Assembly: GCA_964596775.1 (NCBI GenBank)
Contig: CAZQVN010000064.1
Coordinates: 1-20,865 of the forward strand
Length of the DNA stretch: 20,865 bases
Reading direction: 5' to 3'
Origin: CAZQVN01 sp964596775
GTDB lineage: Bacteria; Eisenbacteria; RBG-16-71-46; JABDJR01; JAWXBZ01
The translations under genes and the position numbers were made by a program. Position 1 is the first letter of the stretch. The number at the start of each line of letters is the position of its first letter. Positions 7,848 to 16,492 of the stretch are shown piece by piece. The notes under the pieces are model-generated. The model searched no databases, was not told where the DNA came from, and saw nothing but the letters and a program-made list of their open reading frames with translations.

Positions 7848-7883
7848 AAAAGCCCGGCGCTTTCGAGGCGCCGGGCTTTTTTT
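7848..7883 (+). terminator. Strong rho-independent terminator, probably bidirectional
   Basis: AGCCCGGCGC (7851-7860) pairs perfectly with GCGCCGGGCT (7868-7877) around a 7-nt loop, followed by seven T residues to 7883. The left flank carries AAAA, so the opposite strand reads the same stem followed by TTTT. It can therefore also end the minus-strand operon that converges from mtaB. Confidence 0.93.
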
Positions 7884-7997
7884 GTGCCCGATGGAGTCTC
7901 AGGCGTGCGGCTCGCCGCCGTGGCGGATCGGGTCGATGCCGGGGCCACCACCGTGCATCTTGTCAACGTGGACCCGAAGCCGCGGTGGATCTCCCGG

Positions 7998-9386
7998 TCA
8001 TCCCCCTTCGACCGGGGCGCCGGCGAGCATTCCCTCTTCCCGGTGAAGCCCCGTCACGTCGACGAACGCGCCGGTCAGGTCCTCCCCCGTCAGCCAGGGG
8101 AACGCCACCCGCACGTATTCATCCGAGAGTCCCTGCCACCCCTGCTCGCCCACCGGCTCCTCGACGAGGATCCTCATCCGGCGCTCGACGAAGCGCTCGG
8201 CGAAGGCGCGCCGCCTCGTCTCGGACAAGTCGCGGAGGACCCTGCTCCGCTCGTCCGTGACATCTCCCGGCGGTCGGCCGGGCAGAGAGGCGGCCCGTGT
8301 CCCGGGGCGGGGTGAATACGGGAACACGTGAAGGTAGGTGAACGGCTGGTCTTCGATGAACCGGACCGTCTCCCGGAAATCCGCGTCCGTTTCGCCGGGG
8401 AAGCCGACGATCACGTCGGCGCCGAGGCAGAACGGGTCCACGCGCCGGGTCAGCCGCTCCACGATCGAACGGTACTCGCCGGCGGAATAGGTGCGGTTCA
8501 TGAGACCGAGGATGCGGTCCGAACCGGACTGCAGCGGCACGTGGAGATGCGGCACCAGACGCCCTCCGGCCGCCATCCGCGCGATGATGCGATCGTCGAT
8601 CTCCTGGGGTTCGATGCTCGACAGGCGCACGCGGAAGTCGCCGGGCAGTTTCTCGATTTCATCGATCACGTCGGCGAGAGAGCCGGCGGCCACGCGGTCG
8701 CGGCCGTAGAGTCCCAGGTGGATCCCGGTCAGGATCACCTCGCGGAACCCTTCCTCGACGAGCCGGGCCACCCGGCCCACCGCCGCGCCGCGATCGAGGC
8801 TCGTGCTGCGTCCACGGATGTGCGGAATGATGCAGAACGAGCAGGCGGCATCGCAGCCGTCCTGGACCCGCACGTACGCGCGGGTGCGCTCGCCGAACTC
8901 CACCGGGGACAGGTCGAAGGAACGCTGCGTCTTCCGGAGGTCGGCCACGGCCACGACGGGCCCCGCGGGTTCCGGCGGCGTGCCGGGCTCCGAGTTTGAA
9001 GCGCCTTCAGCCGCCCCGACGGCCCTGCCGCCGGCCTGCCACCACCCGAGATCGTCCACGATGCCGCGCAGCCGGTCCTTTTCGCCGTTGCCGGCCACCA
9101 GCGTCACGCCGGGGATCGCCGCCACGGCGTGCGGAGCGCGCTGGGCGTAGCAGCCGGTAACCACGAGCTTCGTGTCCGGCCGGTCCCGGACGACCCGCCG
9201 GATCAGCTGCCGCGCCTGGGCGTCGGCCCGGCCGGTCACCGAGCAGGTATTGATGATGACCACGTCGGCGGGCTCATCAAAAGAAACGACGGTGTATCCG
9301 GGCTCGGTGAACTGAGCCCGGATACCCGCCGTTTCACACTGATTCAGCTTGCAACCGAACGTGGTGAACGCCACACGGCGTGCCAC
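7998..9386 (-). CDS. mtaB: tRNA (t6A37) methylthiotransferase, MtaB/MiaB-like radical SAM enzyme
   Basis: The 462-residue product adds the 2-methylthio group to t6A at position 37 of ANN-decoding tRNAs. The N-terminal UPF0004 domain carries the cluster cysteines Cys12 (FGCKLNQ), Cys48 (NTCSVTG) and Cys79 (TGCYAQ). The radical SAM motif CDAACSFC places Cys178, Cys182 and Cys185 on the second 4Fe-4S cluster. A TRAM-like segment ends the protein. FGCKLNQ and the overall pattern point to MtaB rather than MiaB or RimO. The GTG start at 9386 was chosen because GGAGGAG lies 10 nt upstream and the conserved domain begins five residues later. An upstream in-frame start would run into rpsA. The stop of rpsA is 7 bp upstream, so the two are co-transcribed. 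Confidence 0.92.
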   Translation of the reverse strand: MARRVAFTTFGCKLNQCETAGIRAQFTEPGYTVVSFDEPADVVIINTCSVTGRADAQARQLIRRVVRDRPDTKLVVTGCYAQRAPHAVAAIPGVTLVAGNGEKDRLRGIVDDLGWWQAGGRAVGAAEGASNSEPGTPPEPAGPVVAVADLRKTQRSFDLSPVEFGERTRAYVRVQDGCDAACSFCIIPHIRGRSTSLDRGAAVGRVARLVEEGFREVILTGIHLGLYGRDRVAAGSLADVIDEIEKLPGDFRVRLSSIEPQEIDDRIIARMAAGGRLVPHLHVPLQSGSDRILGLMNRTYSAGEYRSIVERLTRRVDPFCLGADVIVGFPGETDADFRETVRFIEDQPFTYLHVFPYSPRPGTRAASLPGRPPGDVTDERSRVLRDLSETRRRAFAERFVERRMRILVEEPVGEQGWQGLSDEYVRVAFPWLTGEDLTGAFVDVTGLHREEGMLAGAPVEGG

Positions 9387-9393
9387 GTGGGGG

Positions 9394-11325
<1,932 letters not shown>

Positions 11326-11577
11326 GTCAGCCAATGTTTTCAACTCCCGTTTTCGTGGTGATGCGTCTGTGCCGCCCGCTCGGGGCGGCGGAAGATCGCC
11401 GTCCGATCGGTCGGACGGAATCACGTTGGCCCCCGCCTGCCGGCACGGATGTGCCGGGACGCAAGGGCGTGCGCCGGCGAGATCGCGCTCTGCGTTCCCA
11501 CTGGCGTGCGCGCCTTATTCGATTTTCATGAATCAGCGCTTCCCGTGAACAATCACCTCAATTCCGGGCCCGATTTT
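11326..11577 (-). promoter_or_regulatory. Structured leader between cmk and rpsA
   Basis: This non-coding 252-bp stretch precedes rpsA and holds four potential stem-loops: 11456-11499 (GGGACGCA pairs with TGCGTTCCC with one bulge), 11440-11457 (7-bp stem CCGGCAC/GTGCCGG), 11401-11416 (6-bp GTCCGA/TCGGAC) and 11371-11389 (7-bp GCCGCCC/GGGCGGC). None is followed by a T-run, so they are not simple terminators. An S1 autoregulatory leader is a reasonable guess. No convincing promoter was found within it. Confidence 0.4.
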
Positions 11578-12282
11578 TCAGGCTGCCCCACCCGGGTTCG
11601 ATCCCGCACCGACGTTCCGGACGACCGCCAGGATGGCGTCGACCTGGGCGTCGAGACTGAGATGCGTTCCGTCGATGTGAACGGCATCGGCGGCGGGCCG
11701 GAGGGGATCCACGGCCCGCCCCGAATCGCGGGCGTCCCGTTCCTGGATCTCCTTCAACACCGTTGCCATGTCCGTTCCGTCTCCCCGGGCCTTCAATTCC
11801 AGACACCGCCGCCGGGCACGTTCCTCCGGCGAAGCGGTCAAGAAGATCTTCACTTCCGCGTCCCTGAGAACGCGCGTTCCGATGTCCCGCCCTTCCATGA
11901 CCACGCTCCGCCCGCGGGCGAGTTCCTGCTGCAGAGCGACCATTCTCTTTCTTACTCCCTCGTGCACCGAGATGCGCGAGGCCCCGTCGGACACCGCCCC
12001 GGTCCGGATGAGCCCGGTCACGTCCTCTCCGTCGAGGAGAACCCGCACCGTTTCATCCGCGGCGGGATCGAGCGTGACGCTCGTGTCCTCCGCCAGGCGG
12101 ACCGACTTCGTTTCATCGTCCACGGACACGCCGGTCCGCATCGCCTTCAGCGCCAGGGCCCGGTACATGGCCCCCGTATCGACATAGAGCGCGCCGATCC
12201 TGTCCGCCACCGCCCGCGCCGAGGTCGTCTTTCCGACCCCGGACGGCCCGTCGATGGCCACCCGGACCGCCTGGGACTTCAT
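11578..12282 (-). CDS. cmk: Cytidylate kinase
   Basis: The 234-residue product phosphorylates CMP and dCMP with ATP. The Walker A loop GPSGVGKTT covers residues 12-20. It is followed by the family signature YVDTGAMYRALALKA, then GRDIGTRVLRDAEVKIFLTA (NMP-binding and DIGT motif) and the lid-type segment SPEERARRRCLELK. Length and motif order match bacterial Cmk. The ATG overlaps the TGA stop of aroA in an ATGA tetranucleotide, so its translation is coupled to aroA. An upstream in-frame start inside aroA was discarded because MKSQAVRVAIDGPSG is the normal beginning. Confidence 0.95.
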   Translation of the reverse strand: MKSQAVRVAIDGPSGVGKTTSARAVADRIGALYVDTGAMYRALALKAMRTGVSVDDETKSVRLAEDTSVTLDPAADETVRVLLDGEDVTGLIRTGAVSDGASRISVHEGVRKRMVALQQELARGRSVVMEGRDIGTRVLRDAEVKIFLTASPEERARRRCLELKARGDGTDMATVLKEIQERDARDSGRAVDPLRPAADAVHIDGTHLSLDAQVDAILAVVRNVGAGSNPGGAA

Positions 12283-13550
12283 GACCGGAGCAACCCGGCC
12301 AGCGTGGCCTCGAAACCCGGGTCGGAGATCGCCACGCACTCCCCCCCCTTGATGGTGACCGGGCCCCGCGCCGCGAGCGACGCCACCCGGAAAGCCATGG
12401 CCAGCCGGTGATCGTCCAGCGCGTCCACGACCCCGCCGGCAAACCGGAAACCGGCCCCGCCCCCCTCGATCACGAATCCGTCGTCCTGTTCCTCGATCGC
12501 AGCACCCAGCGTCTTCAGTCCCGCCACGATCCCGGCGATCCGGTCGCTCTCCTTGATCCGCAGTTCCCCGGCATCCCGGACCGTCGTCGTGCCGGTGGCC
12601 AGGCAGGCCGCCACGGCCAGAACCGGCAGTTCGTCGATCACGCCCGCCGTTGCCGCGCCCTCGATCGTGACGGCGCGCAACTCCGAGAACCGGACCGTGA
12701 CATCCGCCGCGGGCTCGGGCCGTCCCGCCTCCGGAAGCGGATCCTCGATGACCTCCGCCCCCATGTTTTTCAGCATGTCCAGCACGCCCCTCCGGGTGGG
12801 GTTGATCCCCACGCCCCGGGCCGTGACTTCCGAACCTTCGACCATGGCCGCCGCCACGAGCGCAAACGCCGCCGCCGATATATCCCCCGGCACCGACACC
12901 GGGCGCCCCTCGAGCCGCGCGAGCCCCGGCACTTCGATCGTTTCGTTCTCCACCCGGACGTTGCCGCCGAAGTGGCGCAGCAGCCGTTCCGTGTGATCCC
13001 GGGTGGCCACCGGTTCCCGCACCGCCGTCGTGCCCATGCTCAGGGCCCCCGCCAGCAGTACCGCCGATTTGACCTGGGCGCTGGCCAGCGTCATCGTGTG
13101 CCGGACCGGCAGGAGCTTTCGCCCCATCACCGCCACCGGCGCCGTGCCGTCGGAGCGGGTCCAGATCATCGCCCCCATGGCTTCGAGCGGCTCCGCGACG
13201 CGGCGCATCGGGCGCTTCGTCAGCGAGGCATCGCCGGCGAGAAGAAACAGCCCCGGCGACGCGGCCAGCACGCCCGTCATCAGACGGAGCGTGGTTCCCG
13301 AGTTGCCGCAGTCGAGAACGCAGGCAGGCTCCCGCAAGGACGCATCCGTGCCGGTCACCAGCACTTCTTCCGCCTCGTCGCGGAAGACCGCGCCCAGATG
13401 AGACAGAACCTGCCGCGTCGAGCGGCAGTCCTTTCCGGGGTTGAGACCTGAAAGAATCGATGTGCCCCGCGACAAGCCGGCCAGGATCAGGACTCTGTGG
13501 CTGATGGATTTGTCGCCTGGCGGGCGAAAATCACCGGTGAGACGCGTCAC
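12279..13550 (-). CDS. aroA: 3-phosphoshikimate 1-carboxyvinyltransferase (EPSP synthase)
   Basis: The 423-residue enzyme joins phosphoenolpyruvate to shikimate 3-phosphate, the sixth step of the shikimate pathway. Motifs in order are PPGDKSISHR (Lys14, Ser15 and Arg19 bind substrate), DCGNSGTTLRLMTG (82-93), GDASLTKRPMRR, GDISAAAFALVAA, RIKESDRIAG and DDHRLAMAF. The GNSGTTLRLM and KRPMRR forms are closer to the Gram-positive, class II-like sequences than to E. coli GNAGTAMRP; glyphosate response cannot be judged from this. The GTG start at 13550 has GGAG 6 nt upstream and places the conserved Lys at residue 14, as in the family. The longer reading frame upstream is non-coding. It is the first gene of the operon. 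Confidence 0.95.
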   Translation of the reverse strand: MTRLTGDFRPPGDKSISHRVLILAGLSRGTSILSGLNPGKDCRSTRQVLSHLGAVFRDEAEEVLVTGTDASLREPACVLDCGNSGTTLRLMTGVLAASPGLFLLAGDASLTKRPMRRVAEPLEAMGAMIWTRSDGTAPVAVMGRKLLPVRHTMTLASAQVKSAVLLAGALSMGTTAVREPVATRDHTERLLRHFGGNVRVENETIEVPGLARLEGRPVSVPGDISAAAFALVAAAMVEGSEVTARGVGINPTRRGVLDMLKNMGAEVIEDPLPEAGRPEPAADVTVRFSELRAVTIEGAATAGVIDELPVLAVAACLATGTTTVRDAGELRIKESDRIAGIVAGLKTLGAAIEEQDDGFVIEGGGAGFRFAGGVVDALDDHRLAMAFRVASLAARGPVTIKGGECVAISDPGFEATLAGLLRS

Positions 13551-13608
13551 CCGCCGCTCCGCGTCCGTCGTGCCAAGTGCATGATATGCATAAAAATAGA
13601 GCGCGGTA

Positions 13609-13637
13609 AGACTACAGTGTGTCCGGGGGGAGCGCAA
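13609..13637 (-). promoter_or_regulatory. Candidate promoter of the aroA-cmk-rpsA-mtaB operon
   Basis: On the minus strand TTGCGC (13632-13637) and TAGTCT (13609-13614) are separated by 17 bp, each 4/6 to consensus. A start point near 13602 would leave a leader of about 50 nt before the aroA GTG. The surrounding 229-bp divergent gap (13551-13779) is visibly more AT-rich at 13585-13620 than its neighbours. Confidence 0.45.
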
Positions 13638-13740
13638 GCACTTTTCCTGAAGTTTTCTAAAGCCGGAAACCGGTTCCGCCGATCCTGACATGGGGACCGC
13701 CCACCCTCCCTCCGGGGCGTCCCCGGACCTGCCGGATTTG

Positions 13741-13769
13741 TTGAGGAGATCGCCGCTTTCGACTAGAGT
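13741..13769 (+). promoter_or_regulatory. Candidate promoter of the glycosyltransferase cassette
   Basis: TTGAGG (13741-13746) and TAGAGT (13764-13769) are separated by 17 bp. The ATG of the first gene begins only 11 nt after the -10 and has no Shine-Dalgarno sequence, so a transcript from here would be nearly leaderless. Confidence 0.45.
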
Positions 13770-13779
13770 GACGCCACTT

Positions 13780-14502
13780 ATGCGAAGTCTGATCATCATT
13801 CCGGCGCACAATGAGGAGGCCAGCGTGGGCCGGGTCATTGCCGAGGTCCGGCGCGTCGTGCCGGAAGCCGGCATCCTGGTGGTCGACGACGCCTCCCGCG
13901 ACGCCACGGCGGAGGTGGCCGGACGGGCCGGTGCGGAGGTCGTTTCCCTGGCCACGAATCTCGGGTACGGAGCCGCCGTCCAGACGGGGTTCCGCTATGC
14001 CGTCCAGCACGGGTACGACATCGGCGTGCAGATGGACGCGGACGGCCAGCACGACCCGGAATCCCTGCCCGCCCTGATGGCCCCGGTCCTCGCCGGCGAA
14101 GCGGACGTGTGCCTCGGGAGCCGCTTTCTCGGCCGGGCCGACTACCCCATTTCCTGGCCGAAGCGGATCGGGATGGCGCTGTTCGGCTGGATCGCCTCCA
14201 CGGTCGTGGGCCGGAAGGTCACCGACCCGACCACCGGATTCCAGGCGCTGAACAGCGGCGTGATGTCCTACTTCTCCGTCGACAACTATCCGTCCGACTA
14301 TCCCGACGCCGACGCCATCATCCTGCTCGCCTTTCGCGGTTTCCGTCTCAGGGAGGTTCCGGTGGTGATGAAACCCCGCCTGGCCGGAACGTCGATGCAC
14401 TCCGGTTTCAGCACGGTGATCTACGTGTTCAAGATGTTCCTGTCGATCTTCGTGGTGATTCTCCGCGAGCGGGTGCTGGCCCCCGAGGGAGCGCGGACGT
14501 GA
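13780..14502 (+). CDS. Polyprenyl-phosphate sugar transferase, GT2 (DPM1-like)
   Basis: The 240-residue product resembles dolichyl-phosphate mannose synthase and related enzymes that transfer a sugar from a nucleotide sugar to polyprenyl phosphate. LIIIPAHNEEASVGRVI opens the GT-A fold, VVDDASRDAT follows, and DADGQHDPE near residue 85 is the DxD metal site typical of DPM1-type enzymes. LGSRFLG and DPTTGFQALN are also DPM1-like. It lacks the two to four C-terminal membrane helices of GtrB-type members; one hydrophobic helix (VIYVFKMFLSIFVVIL) is near the end. The start at 13780 gives the normal N-terminus; the longer frame has no support. Its last codon overlaps the next gene (GTGA). It heads a four-gene glycosylation cassette. 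The sugar (mannose, glucose or other) is not determinable. Confidence 0.9.
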   Translation: MRSLIIIPAHNEEASVGRVIAEVRRVVPEAGILVVDDASRDATAEVAGRAGAEVVSLATNLGYGAAVQTGFRYAVQHGYDIGVQMDADGQHDPESLPALMAPVLAGEADVCLGSRFLGRADYPISWPKRIGMALFGWIASTVVGRKVTDPTTGFQALNSGVMSYFSVDNYPSDYPDADAIILLAFRGFRLREVPVVMKPRLAGTSMHSGFSTVIYVFKMFLSIFVVILRERVLAPEGART

Positions 14503-14870
14503 ACGCATCCAAGCTGATCTTCTGGCTGATCCCGGCGATCGCCGTGGCGTTCATCGCGGTCGTCCTCAACATGGTCCGGCGTCGGCACCTGCTGGAAACG
14601 CACGCGCTGCTCTGGATCTTCACGTTCCTCGTGGTGGCGGTGAGTCCGGCGTTCGTGCCGTTTCTCGACCACATCGCCTACCGGGTCGGAATCGCCTATC
14701 CGCCCACGCTCTATCTCCTCGTGGCCATCTTCATCCTGATGGCCAACACGCTGCGCAACACGATCGCGGTATCGAAACTGTCCGACCAGAATCGCCGCCT
14801 GGCCCAGGAACTGGCGCTGCTCCGCAACGAGATGAAGTCGAAGACCCCTCCCGGACCTCCGGACGCGTGA
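14499..14870 (+). CDS. DUF2304 small membrane protein
   Basis: The 123-residue product has three hydrophobic segments (LIFWLIPAIAVAFIAVVLNM, LLWIFTFLVVAVSPAFVPF, LYLLVAIFILMANTL) and a charged, probably coiled-coil tail (KLSDQNRRLAQELALLRNEM). This matches DUF2304 in size and layout. The family is commonly encoded beside DPM1-like glycosyltransferases, and an accessory role in anchoring that enzyme or handling its lipid product is inferred from that. The GTG start overlaps the upstream stop as GTGA, and the C-terminal stop overlaps the next GTG in the same way. It is missed if only ATG starts are considered. Confidence 0.85.
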   Translation: MNASKLIFWLIPAIAVAFIAVVLNMVRRRHLLETHALLWIFTFLVVAVSPAFVPFLDHIAYRVGIAYPPTLYLLVAIFILMANTLRNTIAVSKLSDQNRRLAQELALLRNEMKSKTPPGPPDA

Positions 14871-16492
14871 CGACCGCGCCCCGCGAGCGCATGGTGCAGC
14901 CCGGCGGCGTGACCCCGGCCCTGCCGGGCCCGCCCCGCGTGATCTTCCTTGGCCTGGCGGCCGTCCTGCTGCTCGTCAACGCGTGGTGGCTCCGGCACTA
15001 CATGGTGGACGACGCGTTCATCTCGTTCCGCTATGCCGCGAACATCGCCGGGGGGCTCGGACCGGTGTTCAACGCCGGCGAGCGGGTGGAGGGGTTTTCC
15101 AACCCGCTGTACACGTTCCTGCTTGCCGCGGTGGTCAAAGTGCTGTCGACTCCGGATCATCTCCCCGGCGCGGCCAGGACCATCGGCATCGCGGCCTCCC
15201 TCGGTTCGCTGTTCCTCATTGCGCGGCTCCCCTGGGGTCGGTCGACGTGGGGCCCGGGGCTGGGTGTCGTCCTCACCGCCACCAGTGCCGGCTTCGGCCT
15301 CTGGGCGGTGGCCGGCCTGGAAACGCCGCTGTACGGCTTCCTGGTCACGGCGGGCGTGGCGGCCACGCTGGCGCGGCCGTCCCGTCCGTTCACCCAGGTC
15401 CTGACCGGCCTCCTGTTGTCGGCGCTGATTCTCTCGCGACCGGAAGGGATCCTCCCGGCCGGCGCGCTGTTCCTCGTCCGGCTGCTCGACCCGGAAACGC
15501 GGCGCGACGGCAGAGGTCACCTCCGGACGGCGGTCGCGATGGCGGCGCCGGCGCTGGTCTACCTCGGATTCCGGCTTGTCTACTTTCACGACTGGCTTCC
15601 GAACACCTGGTACGCCAAGAAGCTGCCGCTCGACCAGGCGTTTCCGAAGGGGCGCTGGTATCTCATCCAGTTCGTGGCCGACAACGGGGGCAAGTGGCTC
15701 TATGCCGCGACACCGTTCGCGCTGTTGTCCCGCGAGGCACGGCGCTGCGTTCTCGTCTGCGGACTCGTCCTGGCCGCCTACCTTCCCTACATCCTCATCG
15801 TCGGCGGCGACTGGATGGGGCAGCACCGGTTTCTCGCGCCGATCCTGCCGCTGCTGTTCGCCATCACCGGCACGGGGATCTTCGCGATCGTCGAACCGGG
15901 GGTCGCCTGGATCGAACGGCGCACCGGCGCCCTGCCCGTCGTCCGCCCCGCGCTGTTCCTGGCCGCGTGGCTCATGCTCCTCGTGCCGACCGTTCCGTTG
16001 ATCGCGAAGGAGCGGCGCGAACCGTATGTGAACGCTTCCCCCTATTACACGACGGTCGGCCGGGCGATCGGCGCACTCACTCCCAGGTCGTGCAGCGTGG
16101 CCGCCCACGACATAGGCGCCATCGGCTGGTACGGCCGGCGGAGGGTCGTGGACCTTCTCGGCCTCGTGGATCACGACCTGGCACGGGGCGCCGTCGACGC
16201 CGACGGGCTGATCGCCCGGGAACTGCCCGAGATTCTCATCCTCCACTACGACAACCGGCCCGGGGCCGTGGAACGCTGGCGGAAGCCGGAGATCCCCGGT
16301 TTCGATTCACTCTACGTCCACCCGGTCACGAACCCTCCGCTCCCCGGATCCTTCTACGTGCGCAGCGACCGGGCGCGGTTCGTCGCAAACGCCATGAACG
16401 ACGAGGGCCGGGACGCGCTGGCCCGCGACCTGGCTCACCTGGACGCCTTTCTCGAGAAACGCCAGCCCGACGGACGGAGCCTCACACCGTGA
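14867..16492 (+). CDS. Multi-pass GT-C glycosyltransferase (AftB/arabinofuranosyltransferase-like)
   Basis: The 541-residue product is an integral membrane protein with about ten hydrophobic helices. An Asp-Asp pair (Asp48-Asp49 in YMVDDAFISFRYA) sits in the first extracytoplasmic loop, where GT-C enzymes keep their catalytic acid. ERVEGFSNPLYTFLL, LPNTWYAKK (near 244) and GGDWMGQHRFLAPILPLL are hallmarks of a bacterial GT-C group related to AftB-type transferases. Such enzymes use polyprenyl-phosphate sugars as donor, which fits the GT2 two genes upstream. The C-terminal 170 residues form a soluble domain. GTG at 14867 overlaps the DUF2304 stop (GTGA); an ATG at 14891 is a possible alternative. 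The acceptor is unknown. Confidence 0.85.
   Translation: MTTAPRERMVQPGGVTPALPGPPRVIFLGLAAVLLLVNAWWLRHYMVDDAFISFRYAANIAGGLGPVFNAGERVEGFSNPLYTFLLAAVVKVLSTPDHLPGAARTIGIAASLGSLFLIARLPWGRSTWGPGLGVVLTATSAGFGLWAVAGLETPLYGFLVTAGVAATLARPSRPFTQVLTGLLLSALILSRPEGILPAGALFLVRLLDPETRRDGRGHLRTAVAMAAPALVYLGFRLVYFHDWLPNTWYAKKLPLDQAFPKGRWYLIQFVADNGGKWLYAATPFALLSREARRCVLVCGLVLAAYLPYILIVGGDWMGQHRFLAPILPLLFAITGTGIFAIVEPGVAWIERRTGALPVVRPALFLAAWLMLLVPTVPLIAKERREPYVNASPYYTTVGRAIGALTPRSCSVAAHDIGAIGWYGRRRVVDLLGLVDHDLARGAVDADGLIARELPEILILHYDNRPGAVERWRKPEIPGFDSLYVHPVTNPPLPGSFYVRSDRARFVANAMNDEGRDALARDLAHLDAFLEKRQPDGRSLTP

Noticed and set aside
13551..13955. Longer N-terminus for aroA, up to 558 residues in total
   Set aside because: The added 135 residues cross the divergent promoter region and the GT2 gene and have no homology-like character. 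GTG 13550 gives the normal family start.
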